From contig NZ_JAJFZL010000001.1 in NCBI RefSeq assembly GCF_020733635.1, positions 1,674,001 to 1,738,000 on the forward strand: a stretch of DNA of 64,000 nt, given 5' to 3'. Positions 1 through 9,784 of the stretch are shown in pieces; positions within the stretch are counted from its first letter, which is position 1; each line of letters starts with the position of its first letter. Below the pieces are notes generated by a model, which saw nothing but the letters and a program-made list of their open reading frames with translations, was not told the origin of the DNA and searched no databases. Source of the DNA: Nocardia spumae. GTDB lineage: Bacteria > Actinomycetota > Actinomycetes > Mycobacteriales > Mycobacteriaceae. The position numbers and the translations under genes are program-made.

Positions 1-1
1 C

Positions 2-775
2 CGACCGCTGCTCGGCACACTCGTCGACGAGCTGGTCGTATTGGATTCCGGTTCGGTGGACGCCACCGCGGAACGTGCCCGGGCCGCCGGCGCGCGGGTC
101 GTGACCCGCGAGCAGGCGGTGCCGGAGCTGGACCCGGTATCCGGTAAGGGAGAGGTCCTCTGGCGGTCGCTGGCGGCGACCTCCGGTGATCTGGTGGCGT
201 TCGTCGATTCGGATCTGATCGATCCGGATCCGATGTTCGTGCCGAAGCTGCTGGGCCCGCTGCTGACCGTCGACGGTATGCATCTGGTGAAGGCCTACTA
301 CCGGCGCCCGCTGCGCCAGGGCGCGGCGGTGGATCAGCACGGCGGCGGCCGGGTGACCGAGTTGGTGGCGCGGCCGTTGCTGGCGGCGCTGCGGCCGGAT
401 CTGTCGAAGGTGTTGCAGCCCTTGGGGGGTGAGTACGCGGGCACCCGCGAACTGCTCACCGCGGTGCCGTTCGCACCCGGTTACGGCGTGGAAATCGGTT
501 TGCTGCTGGATACTTTCGATCTGCTGGGGCTGGCGGCGATCGGTCAGGTGAATTTGGGTGTGCGCACGCACCGCAACCGCCCGCTGTCGGATCTGGGCGT
601 CATGAGCCGTCAGATTCTGGGCACCGTCCTGGGGCGTAGCGGAATCCGGGACTCGGGTGCGGCATTGACCCAATTCCCTCTGGTCGGAGAGGAATTCACC
701 GCTCTCACCACCGATGTGCATCTGGCGGACCGCCCGCCGATGAACACGCTGCGGCCCGCACGGGTCGCCGCCTGA
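2..775 (+). CDS. gpgS: Glucosyl-3-phosphoglycerate synthase (5' end outside window)
   Basis: Transfers glucose from an NDP-glucose to 3-phosphoglycerate, the first step of methylglucose lipopolysaccharide synthesis in the cytoplasm. Only the C-terminal 257 residues are present; the reading frame is open to the window edge, so the start and part of the GT-A fold lie outside. The metal/nucleotide-sugar loop FVDSDLIDPDP is visible near base 200, followed by KAYYRRP and PLGGEYAG, typical of this glycosyltransferase family. It is followed by a stem-loop terminator and a convergent gene. It corresponds to M. tuberculosis Rv1208, whose usual downstream neighbour (Rv1209-like) lies about 14 kb away here. 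Identification is confident. Confidence 0.93.
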   Translation, partial: RPLLGTLVDELVVLDSGSVDATAERARAAGARVVTREQAVPELDPVSGKGEVLWRSLAATSGDLVAFVDSDLIDPDPMFVPKLLGPLLTVDGMHLVKAYYRRPLRQGAAVDQHGGGRVTELVARPLLAALRPDLSKVLQPLGGEYAGTRELLTAVPFAPGYGVEIGLLLDTFDLLGLAAIGQVNLGVRTHRNRPLSDLGVMSRQILGTVLGRSGIRDSGAALTQFPLVGEEFTALTTDVHLADRPPMNTLRPARVAA

Positions 776-794
776 TTCTCGACGCGAGACCGTG

Positions 795-838
795 CCCTGC
801 GTGGGTTTCGGCCGAGCGGGCCGAAAACCCACGCAGGG
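795..838. terminator. Stem-loop terminator between convergent genes
   Basis: CCCTGCGTGGGTTTCGGCC pairs with GGGCCGAAAACCCACGCAGGG across a 4-nt loop (gagc), with a one-base bulge. It sits between the gpgS stop and the stop of the convergent minus-strand gene and could serve both. Confidence 0.75.
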
Positions 839-858
839 GCGGAGCCGACGCCGAAGGT

Positions 859-1695
859 TCAGCGTTCGTGGCGGTAGATCGGGGTGAGCAGATCCGCCTC
901 CACCGGTTCTCCGGTGCTGCGGTCGTAGCGCACCCCGACCACCACGGAGAAGGCGCGGGTGTCCGCGCGTTCGTGCAGGGTCGCCAGCCGGGTGGCGAGA
1001 AGCCGTACGGCGCCGAGTGATCCGGGCGGATGCAGGCCGTCGATCACCAGAATCGTGCCGCGTCCGTCCGGCCGGGGTAGCCGGGCCAGATAGGCGATGT
1101 CGTAGGGTTCCGTGCCGCCGGGCCGGTAGACGCGCCGGGCGGCACGGTCCTCGATGGCGCGCCGCACCCGTCCGGCCCGGGCCAGTGTGCGCCGCAATCG
1201 CGGATCGGCCGACACCAGATACCGCAGACTGGGCGACAATTCGGGACCGCCGAGCACGATCAGCCCGTCGCGATCGAGATCGAGCGGCCGGCCGGGCAGG
1301 AAACGTTCGACCGTGACCGTGAATCCGAGTTGCCGCAACAGTTCCGCCAGGCGATTCGGCGCCGCGGCATCCGGTGCGCCGACCAGCGGCGTGGCGCGGG
1401 TCGCGGCGCGCTGATCGGGGGTGAGCACGGTCAGCGGTCCGTGGCCGAAGAACAGGCCCTCCGGTGCGGGGCCCTGGGTGCTGACCTGGTGGATCCGGGC
1501 ACGTGAAAGCCCCGCTGCCGCACCGATCCTGGCGAAGGTCCACCCCTCGGCGTGCAGCTCCTGGATCACCGCACGGCGGATGCGGGTGAGCTCGTTGATG
1601 GTCTGCTGGGCCGCCGCGACCCCTTCGGTGGCGGCCTTGAGTCGCTCGACCTTGTCCTCGATCGCGAAAACTCGCGCCACCTCGTCGGCCGACAT
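859..1695 (-). CDS. Helix-turn-helix protein of unknown function
   Basis: 278 residues. The first ~75 form an alpha-helical segment ending in a sigma-region-4-like helix-turn-helix (AEGWTFARIGAAAGLSRARIHQV), so DNA binding is likely. The remaining ~200 residues contain short beta-strand-like hydrophobic stretches (DRDGLIVLGGPELSPSL, GTILVIDGLHPPGSLGAVRLL) that look like a nucleotide- or ligand-sensing domain, but I do not recognise a family. A TAGACT -10 element (1702-1707, minus strand) lies 6 nt before the ATG, suggesting a leaderless message. It lies between gpgS and tatB, at one boundary of the block inverted relative to M. tuberculosis. A regulator role is inference. Confidence 0.75.
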   Translation of the reverse strand: MSADEVARVFAIEDKVERLKAATEGVAAAQQTINELTRIRRAVIQELHAEGWTFARIGAAAGLSRARIHQVSTQGPAPEGLFFGHGPLTVLTPDQRAATRATPLVGAPDAAAPNRLAELLRQLGFTVTVERFLPGRPLDLDRDGLIVLGGPELSPSLRYLVSADPRLRRTLARAGRVRRAIEDRAARRVYRPGGTEPYDIAYLARLPRPDGRGTILVIDGLHPPGSLGAVRLLATRLATLHERADTRAFSVVVGVRYDRSTGEPVEADLLTPIYRHER

Positions 1696-1701
1696 GTGCG
1701 A

Positions 1702-1707
1702 AGTCTA
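1702..1707 (-). promoter_or_regulatory. -10 element of HTH gene
   Basis: TAGACT on the minus strand, 6 nt upstream of the ATG at 1695. This fits the leaderless promoter pattern seen repeatedly in the window. Confidence 0.5.
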
Positions 1708-1822
1708 GATAGCTCGACAGCAGGATGCGTCTAGTCCGGTTGACGAATCCGGTGCTCACGGCCAATCGAACCGGTGCACCGGATATTTCGGCCGGACCGG
1801 ACAACCCGGTGCGGCGGCCCGC

Positions 1823-2287
1823 TCAGGTGGCGTCGAAATCGATCGGAGGTTTCTCGTTGCGGTCGAGCGGTTTCGGCGGCTCGGGCACCGAATAGCCGGA
1901 CGGTGCCGCGGAATTCGATACGCCGGATCCGGGTACCGCGGAATTGCCGGATTGCCCGTTCGCCGAATTCGAGGCACCGAATGTGCCGGTGAACAGTGAA
2001 TCGTCACCGTCGAAAAGATGTTTGGTCACCATCGACCGCGGTGTCATACCGCGCAAACCCTCGAGCGGTTTACGGAGCTCGTTGAGTTCTTCCAGGGGTT
2101 TGCGCAGTTCGTCGAGTTCGGGTCCGAGATCATTGCGCAGCTGGCTGGTGGCGCCGGAGGCGTAGTCGCGGACCTGACGCAAACTCTGCGCGGTCCAGCG
2201 AATCGCCCCCGGAAGCCGTTCCGGGCCGAGAATCACCAGCGCGGCGACCACCAGGATCACCATCTCGGGCCAGCCGATATTGAACAT
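1823..2287 (-). CDS. tatB: Sec-independent translocase subunit TatB
   Basis: 154 residues. N-terminal membrane helix [26 protein letters not shown] contains the E-x-x-x-x-x-x-A-L-x-x-x-GPE-x-LP pattern of TatA/B proteins. An amphipathic helix follows ([17 protein letters not shown]), then an acidic/Pro-rich tail. It receives twin-arginine substrates together with TatC in the cytoplasmic membrane. It follows htrA in the sigE-rseA-htrA-tatB order of M. tuberculosis (Rv1221-1224). A TAGCCT hexamer 6 nt before the ATG suggests its own leaderless promoter, overlapping the htrA stop codon. Confidence 0.93.
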   Translation of the reverse strand: MFNIGWPEMVILVVAALVILGPERLPGAIRWTAQSLRQVRDYASGATSQLRNDLGPELDELRKPLEELNELRKPLEGLRGMTPRSMVTKHLFDGDDSLFTGTFGASNSANGQSGNSAVPGSGVSNSAAPSGYSVPEPPKPLDRNEKPPIDFDAT

Positions 2288-2293
2288 AAGACC

Positions 2294-2299
2294 AGGCTA
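2294..2299 (-). promoter_or_regulatory. -10 element of tatB overlapping htrA stop
   Basis: TAGCCT on the minus strand, 6 nt before the tatB ATG. Its first three bases are the TAG stop codon of htrA, so tatB may be transcribed independently of the sigE operon. Confidence 0.5.
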
Positions 2300-3883
2300 C
2301 TGGGGCGGTTGTGGGGCGTTCTTATCGGATTCCAGGGTGACCGGTACATCGACCTGGCGGCCGTCTCGGATCAGCTGGAAATTCACCGTCTCCCCGATCT
2401 GATGGGACTGGACGGCCACCGTCAATTCAGCCGGTTCGGTCACCTGCCGGTCGCCGACCTTGACGATCACATCGCCCTCGGCGATCCCCGCCTTCGCGGC
2501 CGGGCTGCCACCCACCACATCGGCGACCGCGGCGCCGCTCATCGCGTCGTTCTCCACCTGCTTGGACTTGGCGCTGACGCCGAGCCACGGGTGGTAGACG
2601 ACGCCGTCGCGGATCAGGGTCTGCGAGATGCGCTGGACCAGATCGACCGGGATCGCGAAGCCCAGACCGACCGAACCGCCGCTTTCACTGCGGATGGCGG
2701 TGTTGATGCCGATCAGCCGGCCTTCGCCGTCCACCAGCGCGCCACCGGAGTTGCCGTGGTTGATCGCGGCGTCGGTCTGCACGGCGTCGAAGGCGCCCGC
2801 AGTGTCGTCGCCGGCCTCCGGGCTCTCCTGGATGGCGCGATGCAGGGCGCTGACGATGCCGGAGGTGACGGTCTTGTTCAAGCCCAGCGGTGAGCCGATC
2901 GCCAGGACCTCGTCACCGACCTGGACATCACCGGATTTCCCGAGCCGGGCCACGGTGAGGTTCTTGACATCGACCTTCAGGACGGCGAGGTCGGTCTTGG
3001 GATCGCGCCCGACCAGCTGAGCCGCGGCCTTGGTGCCGTCGGAGAAGGTGGCCTGGATCTTGGCGCGGCCCGACTTGTCCTGGGCGGCCATCGAGATGAC
3101 GTGATTGTTGGTGACGATGTAGCCGTTGCCGTCGATCACCACGCCGGAACCCAGCGCGCCGTTGTCGCCGACCGTCTCGCGAATCGACACCACCGACGGC
3201 AGCACCGCGTCGGCCACCTTGGCGACCTGGCTGTGTGGCTTGTCGGAATTGCTCTCCTGCTGCAGCGCCACCTTGCGGGAGGTCAGCGCCGAGGTGTTCT
3301 CGGCGGTGAACCGGCCGACCAGACCGCCGGCGACGCCGATGACCAGCGCCACGACCCCGAGTACGGCCAGGGCCTTGGGCGCCACGTTGCCGCCGAACAG
3401 CACCTCGCGGGCGCTCAGCTTCGTCCCCGGCGGCAAGGGTCGCGGGGCGGGGGTGTGGAGCGCGGGATCGCCGAGCCGGGCGGCGGCTTCGGGATCACGC
3501 CACGGATCGGCCGGTGCGCCGGCCGCCGCGGTATCGGTGACGGCGTCGGGATCGCGCTGCAGCAGTTCGTCGGACCCCGCGGGCCTGCCGAAGGCCTCGG
3601 CCAGCACCGCGTCCGGGGGACGGTTGACCAGTTGGGGCGCGTCGTGGCGAACCGCAGCGGCCGCGGGGGCGTGCGGGGTGAAGGATCCCACCTGACCCTC
3701 GGGGCGGCGGAAAGCGCGGGCGGTGTGTTTATCGATATCCGGGCGATAAACCGGGCGCGGCCCGAGTACGGGCGCGTCCGACGGCCTCAGGTTCCCCCTG
3801 TTGGCCGCCGAATCCGATGTGTTGGACGGCGTCGATTCGGTGGTCACGTTCGTGAACTCTACTTGCGCCACCATCCCGTCCAC
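2297..3883 (-). CDS. htrA: HtrA-family membrane-anchored serine protease
   Basis: 528 residues. An N-terminal cytoplasmic Pro/Ala-rich region (~180 aa) is followed by one membrane helix (ALAVLGVVALVIGVAGGLVG), a trypsin-like domain and a C-terminal PDZ domain. The catalytic triad is visible as His in VTNNHVI, Asp in KTDLAVLKV and Ser in NHGNSGGAL. It acts outside the membrane as envelope-stress protease/chaperone. It overlaps the end of rseA by about 25 bases (GTG 3883) or 16 bases if the in-frame ATG at 3874 is used; neither has a strong ribosome site, which suggests translational coupling. Same position and similar length to Rv1223. Confidence 0.93.
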   Translation of the reverse strand: MDGMVAQVEFTNVTTESTPSNTSDSAANRGNLRPSDAPVLGPRPVYRPDIDKHTARAFRRPEGQVGSFTPHAPAAAAVRHDAPQLVNRPPDAVLAEAFGRPAGSDELLQRDPDAVTDTAAAGAPADPWRDPEAAARLGDPALHTPAPRPLPPGTKLSAREVLFGGNVAPKALAVLGVVALVIGVAGGLVGRFTAENTSALTSRKVALQQESNSDKPHSQVAKVADAVLPSVVSIRETVGDNGALGSGVVIDGNGYIVTNNHVISMAAQDKSGRAKIQATFSDGTKAAAQLVGRDPKTDLAVLKVDVKNLTVARLGKSGDVQVGDEVLAIGSPLGLNKTVTSGIVSALHRAIQESPEAGDDTAGAFDAVQTDAAINHGNSGGALVDGEGRLIGINTAIRSESGGSVGLGFAIPVDLVQRISQTLIRDGVVYHPWLGVSAKSKQVENDAMSGAAVADVVGGSPAAKAGIAEGDVIVKVGDRQVTEPAELTVAVQSHQIGETVNFQLIRDGRQVDVPVTLESDKNAPQPPQ

Positions 3884-4248
3884 CGCCTGCTCTCGAATCC
3901 TATTTCTCGATTCGAGGAGGAAGCGAAACGGAACGAATCCGCCCGCAGGCCGAGGAAACTCGCGCCACGCGACATATTTTCGGTGCTACTTCCGGTCAGA
4001 TCGGCCAACGGTATTCGACTCAGAGTGTCCTGCAGGTCGGTCGGCGCCGAAATCTGCATTTGCGCGGCGCGGCGCAGTGCCACCCGCGCCTGCTGCTGCG
4101 CCTCGACCTCGGCGGCGCATTCGGGGCAGCGGGACAGATGTTCGGCCGCGCGTAGATAGGCATTCATTCTCAGCTCGCCGTCGACGTACGCGACAACGGC
4201 CTCACTGGCCAGGTGTTCGGTGGGGGCGAAACGACCCTCGCCAGTCAT
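3859..4248 (-). CDS. rseA: Anti-sigma factor RseA (zinc-associated, SigE partner)
   Basis: 129 residues from the ATG at 4248; an in-frame GTG at 4260 is an alternative. The zinc-associated anti-sigma motif HLSRCPECAAEV (H-x3-C-x2-C) lies near residues 37-48, with a preceding helix (AVVAYVDGELRMNAYLRAAEH). No membrane helix is present, so it is a soluble, probably redox-sensitive anti-sigma factor like Rv1222. It lies directly after sigE and overlaps htrA. It would hold SigE inactive in the absence of envelope stress. Confidence 0.9.
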   Translation of the reverse strand: MTGEGRFAPTEHLASEAVVAYVDGELRMNAYLRAAEHLSRCPECAAEVEAQQQARVALRRAAQMQISAPTDLQDTLSRIPLADLTGSSTENMSRGASFLGLRADSFRFASSSNREIGFESRRWTGWWRK

Positions 4249-4315
4249 ACGGATGCACACCCTTCCGACGGACTACAGCTTCGCCGGGCATATGCCGCGG
4301 CGCCTCGACCGCTGT

Positions 4316-5122
4316 CTACCCGACCTTCTCCTCAGCGGCGTACCGCTGCTGAGAACCATTATGCGCAAGGTACTCCCGCAGCGCCTGACGGCCGCGATGG
4401 ATCCGGCTGCGCACGGTTCCCAGCTTTACCCCGAGGGTAGCGCCGATCTCCTCGTACGACAGACCCTCGATATCGCAGAGCACGACCGCGGCGCGGAACT
4501 CCGGCGCCAGCGCGTCGAGCGCACGCTGCAGATCCGGATCCAGCCGGGCGTCGTGATAGACCTGCTCGGGCCCGGGGCCCTCGGAAGGCACCCGGTCGTA
4601 GTCCTCGGGCAGCGCCTCCATCCGGATGCGGTTACGCCGGCGGACCATGTCCAGGAACAGGTTCGTGGTGATCCGGTGCAGCCAGCCCTCGAAGGTGCCG
4701 GGCTGATAGCTCTGCAGGGAGCGGAAGACCCGGATGAACGTCTCCTGGGTCAGATCCTCGGCGTCCTGCGGGTCGCCGGTCAGGCGGTAGGCCAGCCGGT
4801 ACACCCGGTCGGCGTGTTCGCGGACCAGTTCGTCCCACGACGGCATCATGGTGCGGTCGCCGGTGGCGTCGAAGGCGGCGGTGCCGCTGAGCTCGTCGTC
4901 GTCGGCCGCTTGCGCGCTACCGGCGGATTCCTGGCCATCGGCCGGAATTTCGGTATCGTCGAATTCGGTGCCGATGATCACATCGTCGCGAGCCGCGCCG
5001 GGCAGCTCGTAATCGGCCGAGACGCCGACCGGCAGACTCGACTCGGGCAGGGTGGCGTACTCACGCGCCGCATCGACCTTGTGGATGGGGTGACCTCCTA
5101 CTCGGGACCGTGGCAGGCGCAC
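4316..5122 (-). CDS. sigE: ECF RNA polymerase sigma factor SigE
   Basis: Up to 268 residues from a GTG at 5122. Region 2 ([20 protein letters not shown] through [18 protein letters not shown]) and region 4 ([17 protein letters not shown] to [18 protein letters not shown]) are intact. The ~90-residue N-terminal extension is acidic and variable. The start is uncertain: a perfect AGGAGG (5094-5099, minus strand) lies inside the long form, 7 nt before an ATC codon, and a GTG at 4981 gives a shorter form. M. tuberculosis SigE is reported to have several translational starts. It heads the sigE-rseA-htrA unit and controls envelope and oxidative stress genes. Divergent from a methyltransferase gene, as in M. 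tuberculosis. Confidence 0.92.
   Translation of the reverse strand: MRLPRSRVGGHPIHKVDAAREYATLPESSLPVGVSADYELPGAARDDVIIGTEFDDTEIPADGQESAGSAQAADDDELSGTAAFDATGDRTMMPSWDELVREHADRVYRLAYRLTGDPQDAEDLTQETFIRVFRSLQSYQPGTFEGWLHRITTNLFLDMVRRRNRIRMEALPEDYDRVPSEGPGPEQVYHDARLDPDLQRALDALAPEFRAAVVLCDIEGLSYEEIGATLGVKLGTVRSRIHRGRQALREYLAHNGSQQRYAAEEKVG
5094..5099 (-). promoter_or_regulatory. Strong Shine-Dalgarno inside the long sigE frame
   Basis: AGGAGG on the minus strand; 7 nt later lies ATC, not a canonical start, in the sigE frame. It argues that a shorter SigE form is initiated here or nearby. Confidence 0.5.
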
Positions 5123-5314
5123 GACGACTGGTGGTCATCGCGTACCGGGTACAACCCGCGACCTGCGTGCGGTGTTCCCGGGCGCCGTCCGGCGGTCGGC
5201 CGGCCCTTGCTTGGTCCTACTCTGGCGGTTCCCGATGTGCCGGTGGTATGGGGAGGCTGAGGGACACCTGAGAAAAACAGCGGCCGTCGTCGCGCTCCTC
5301 GGGTGTCACGCCGT

Positions 5315-5320
5315 TAGCCT
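5315..5320 (+). promoter_or_regulatory. -10 element of O-methyltransferase gene
   Basis: TAGCCT, 7 nt before the GTG at 5328; supports that start and a leaderless message. Confidence 0.5.
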
Positions 5321-5327
5321 CATATTC

Positions 5328-5975
5328 GTGAGCCACATCCCAGCGGCATCGGCCCTGCAGCGCAACCTCGCCTACGTGGAGGAATCCGTGGTCGAGGACG
5401 AGATCCTCATCGCCGCGCGCGAGCGGGCCACCGAACTGGGCGCCGCGCCGGTGCCGCCGTCGGTGGGCGCGTTGCTCAGCATGTACGCCCAGTTGCTCGG
5501 GGCCCGCGCGGTGGTCGAGGTCGGTACCGGCGCCGGAATCAGCGGATTGTGGCTGCTGGACGGTATGCGCGAGGACGGCACGCTGACCACCATCGATTCC
5601 GAACCGGAGCATCAGCGCGCCGCCAAGGACGCGTTCCGGGCGGCCGATATCGCCACGGCGCGCACCCGGTTGATCAACGGCCGCGCCCTCGATGTGCTGC
5701 CGCGGCTCGCCGACGGCGCCTACGACCTCGTCTTCATCGACGCGGCGCCGCTCGAGCAGCCGCAGTACGTCGAACAGGCCGTGCGGCTGCTGCGGGAGGG
5801 TGGTGCGTTGCTGATGTACAACGCCCTGCTCGGGGGCCGGGTGCCCGATCCGGCCCAGCGGGACGCGGCCACCCAGGCGGTGCGCGCCGCGACCCGGGCG
5901 GTGGCCGAGGATCCGGATCTGACCAGTGTGCTGATCCCGGTCGGGGACGGCCTGCTCTGCGCCTCTCGCGGTTGA
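5328..5975 (+). CDS. SAM-dependent O-methyltransferase
   Basis: 215 residues from the GTG at 5328, chosen because the conserved part begins there ([20 protein letters not shown]) and a TAGCCT hexamer lies 7 nt upstream. Family-3 O-methyltransferase fold: the SAM-binding loop is [14 protein letters not shown] (residues ~65-78), followed by [17 protein letters not shown] and the metal-site DLVFIDA. The substrate is unknown. It corresponds to Rv1220c, always divergent from sigE in mycobacteria, and may share the stress promoter region. Confidence 0.88.
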   Translation: MSHIPAASALQRNLAYVEESVVEDEILIAARERATELGAAPVPPSVGALLSMYAQLLGARAVVEVGTGAGISGLWLLDGMREDGTLTTIDSEPEHQRAAKDAFRAADIATARTRLINGRALDVLPRLADGAYDLVFIDAAPLEQPQYVEQAVRLLREGGALLMYNALLGGRVPDPAQRDAATQAVRAATRAVAEDPDLTSVLIPVGDGLLCASRG

Positions 5976-6062
5976 CCCCGCACCGGATCGGACTCTGATC
6001 CGACGCTCTCACCTCGGCGTTCGCAGCCGAAAAATTCCCTGTGGCCAGAGTCTTGCGTGCGA

Positions 6063-6098
6063 ATTGAACGAGTGTTTAGTATATTGAACATGTGTTTA
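6063..6098 (+). promoter_or_regulatory. Tandem TetR operators over promoter and start of the regulator gene
   Basis: Two near-identical 16-mers, ATTGAACGAGTGTTTA (6063-6078) and ATTGAACATGTGTTTA (6083-6098), repeat with a 20-bp period. Each contains an imperfect palindrome, TTGAAC-N4-GTTTA(A/G). The second covers the GTG start of the TetR gene, and TATATT (6080-6085) lies between them. This is the layout expected for autorepression. Confidence 0.7.
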
Positions 6099-6745
6099 AG
6101 GGAACAGCCGTACCGGAAGGATCCGCCTCGGATCTGAGCACTCCCGCCCGGATCCGGGACGCGGCGATCGTCGTCTTCGGGGACGAGGGATTCGGGGTCG
6201 GCGTGCGGGCCATCGCCAAGGCGGCGGGGGTCTCACCCGGACTCGTCAACCACCATTTCGGATCCAAGGACGGACTGCGTGAGGCGTGCGATGAACATGT
6301 GCGCGCGGTCATTCGCGCCGCGAAGACCGAATACGTTCAACAGCCCTCGCCGAATTCGACCCTCAAGGCGCTCGCCGAGATCGAGGAGTTCGCGCCCTAC
6401 ACCGCGTATCTGATGCGCAGCTTTCAGGCCGGGGGAACACTCATGACCTCGCTGTTCGATCAGATGCGCAGCGATGTGGAGTCCTACCTCGAGGTCGGCA
6501 TCGCGGCCGGCACACTGCGCCGGCCCAGGGATGTATCGGCGACGGCGAATTATCTGGCGGTACAGAACGGCGGCGGATTCTTCTTCTTCCTGCAGCTCTA
6601 CTCCGCCAGGCACGAAGGAAAGCTCGACTTTCGAAAAGCGTTGCGCGAGTACGCCGAACAGATGATGCTGCCGGCGGTCGAGGTCAACACGCACGGTCTC
6701 TTCGCCGACTCGGCGTTGCTGGACTCGCTACTCGCCGACCTGTGA
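6092..6745 (+). CDS. TetR-family repressor of the adjacent ABC exporter
   Basis: 217 residues. N-terminal helix-turn-helix: RIRDAAIVVFGDEGF, then VRAIAKAAGVSPGLVNHHFGSKDGLREAC. The C-terminal part is the variable ligand-binding region. GTG at 6092 lies 6 nt after a TATATT hexamer and inside the second of two tandem operator-like repeats, with no ribosome site, so the message is probably leaderless and autorepressed. Same order as Rv1219c-Rv1218c-Rv1217c, where the TetR protein represses a multidrug ABC exporter. It is 24 bases upstream of the ATPase gene. Confidence 0.9.
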   Translation: MFKGTAVPEGSASDLSTPARIRDAAIVVFGDEGFGVGVRAIAKAAGVSPGLVNHHFGSKDGLREACDEHVRAVIRAAKTEYVQQPSPNSTLKALAEIEEFAPYTAYLMRSFQAGGTLMTSLFDQMRSDVESYLEVGIAAGTLRRPRDVSATANYLAVQNGGGFFFFLQLYSARHEGKLDFRKALREYAEQMMLPAVEVNTHGLFADSALLDSLLADL

Positions 6746-6769
6746 ACCGTTATCTCACAAGGAGATTCG

Positions 6770-7719
<950 letters not shown>

Positions 7720-7723
<4 letters not shown>

Positions 7724-9378
7724 CCACCGCCACCGTTACCCGCCCGCACGGCGGATTCGCCGAATCGGCGCGGAGCGGTTCGGATTTCACCGGAACCGGG
7801 CAACTGCTCCGACTGTATCTGCGGCGCGATCGCATCGTGCTGCCGCTGTGGGTTCTGCTGCTGTCGCTGCCATTGGGCAGCGTCTACGTCTCCAGTGTCG
7901 ACAAGCTGTACTCGTCACCGGCCGATCTGCAGAATTTCGCGCAGACGATCCTGTCGAGTCCCGCGCAGCTGGCGATGTACGGCCCGATCTACAACACCAC
8001 ACTCGGCGCGTCCGGAGTGTGGAAGGCGGGGATGTTCTACACCCTGATCGGGATCGCGACGATTCTGACCGTCATCCGGCACACCCGTGCCGAGGAGGAG
8101 AGCGGGCGTGAGGAACTGCTCGCCTCCACCCGGGTCGGACGGTTCGCCGCGCTCACCGCGACCCTGCTGCTGACCTGTGGCGCGTGTCTGGTGGCCGGGC
8201 TCGTCGCCACGCTGAGTATCGCCGCGGCGGGCGTGCCGTTCAACGGCTCACTGGCCTTCGGCGCCGCCCTGGCCGCCTCCGGCATCGTCTTCACGGCCGT
8301 CGCCGCCGTGGCCGCGCAGTTGAGCGCCGGCGCCCGCCTGGCCCGGGGCATCGCCCTCGCGGTCCTGGCGGTGACCTTCACCCTGCGCGCCATCGGTGAC
8401 GCGCGCGCCGGGGACGGCCCGACCGACATCCTGACCTGGCTGTCGCCGCAGGGCTGGTCGTTGCAGGTGCGGCCGTTCGCGGGTGATCGCTGGTGGGTGC
8501 TGCTGCTGCACGCGGCGGCCACCCTGGTGCTGATCGCGGTCGCGTACACCCTGTTGCGGCGGCGCGATATGGGGGCGGGGCTGATCGCCGAACGCCCCGG
8601 CCCCTCGGCGGGATCGGCACTGCTGAGCGGACCGCTGGGATTGGCATGGCGGCTGCAGCGCGGCACGCTGCTGGCATGGACCGTCGGGCTCGCCCTCTAC
8701 GGACTGGTCATCGGCAGTGTCATCCACGGCATCGGTGACGAGATCGGTTCCAGTCAGGCCGTGCGCGATGTGATCGCACGGCTCGGCGGCTCCCAGGGAG
8801 TCGAGCAGGCCTTCCTGAACACCGCCTATTCGATGGTCGGATTGGCCGCGGCGGCCTATTCGATATCGGCGGCGCTGCGGATGTTCTCGGAGGAGAGCAA
8901 CGACCGGGCCGAGACGGTGCTCACCGGCTCTGTCGGCCGAATTCGGTGGGCGGCAACACATCTGCTCTTCGCATTCGGCGGACCGGTGCTGGCGCTGTTC
9001 GTCTCCGGCGCTCTCGGCGGCATCGCCTACGGTATCGCGGCCGGGGATATGGGCGACAAATTCCCGCAGGCGCTGAGCGCGGCGATGATTCAGATTCCGG
9101 CGGTCTGGGTGTTCACCGCGATCACCGTGCTGCTGTTCGGTCTGCTGCCGCGCTGGACACCGGTGGCATGGGGTGTGCTGACGGCCGGGGTGGCGGTGTA
9201 CCTGCTGGGGTCGATAGCCGGTATGCCGCAGTGGGTTCTGGACCTCAACCCCTACGGTCATCTGCCCAAACTCCCGGCGGAGGCATTCCGTGCGACTCCG
9301 GTGATCGTGCTGGTCGTACTCGCGGCCGTGCTGACCGCGATCGGTCTGGCCGCCTGGCGTCGCCGCGATCTCCGCTGA
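7720..9378 (+). CDS. ABC exporter permease subunit (tetronasin/drug-type)
   Basis: 552 residues with about 12 hydrophobic helices in two repeats of six, e.g. [19 protein letters not shown] near residue 40 and [19 protein letters not shown] near residue 430. Such duplicated permeases pair with one ATPase type to make the exporter. It overlaps the ATPase gene by 4 bases, so the two are translationally coupled. Corresponds to Rv1217c. A strong hairpin follows. Substrate not predictable from sequence. Confidence 0.9.
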
Positions 9379-9393
9379 CCCGCACGGCATTTC

Positions 9394-9432
9394 GCCGCCC
9401 TGCCGTCCCCGCCGCGGGGACGGCCGGGCGGC
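9394..9432 (+). terminator. Stem-loop terminator after ABC exporter operon
   Basis: GCCGCCCTGCCGTCCCC pairs with GGGGACGGCCGGGCGGC around a 5-nt loop with one mismatch, followed by CTTT. It ends the TetR-ABC unit. Confidence 0.75.
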
Positions 9433-9510
9433 CTTTGCCGATAGCCGAGACCGCCTTTGAGCCGATACCATTGGGATAGCGGGCAATTCGGCAGTATCGG
9501 GAGGCGGGGC

Positions 9511-9777
9511 GTGTACGATCGTCGGGGAGCGTACGAGCGCAGCGTCTTCATCGAGGTTGCGCCCCGAGGCTGGCTCATTCTGGGGATTGTGGCCCTCGGT
9601 GGCGCGGTCTTCGTGGCACTCCTGGTGATGTTGCTGGTCAGCAACGACAAATTCGACGATCCGGCCCGCCAGCCGAAGGTTCCGCACGGCACCTGCACCC
9701 CGTTCTGCTACACCCCCGAAAGTCCTGGTGTCACCCAACCGGCGCCGCCGGCGCAATATCCGATGCCCGGCCGCTGA
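9511..9777 (+). CDS. Small single-pass membrane protein, unknown function
   Basis: 88 residues from the GTG at 9511, preceded by GGGAGG at 9499-9504 with 6-nt spacing. After an N-terminal segment rich in Arg/Tyr comes one membrane helix (GWLILGIVALGGAVFVALLVMLLV), then a short Pro-rich outside tail with two cysteines (TCTPFC). No family recognised. It stands alone between the ABC operon and glgC. Confidence 0.65.
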   Translation: MYDRRGAYERSVFIEVAPRGWLILGIVALGGAVFVALLVMLLVSNDKFDDPARQPKVPHGTCTPFCYTPESPGVTQPAPPAQYPMPGR

Positions 9778-9784
9778 GCATCCG

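Noticed and set aside
2018..2893. Plus-strand frame opposite tatB/htrA
   Set aside because: His/Asp/Arg-rich antisense shadow without start signal.
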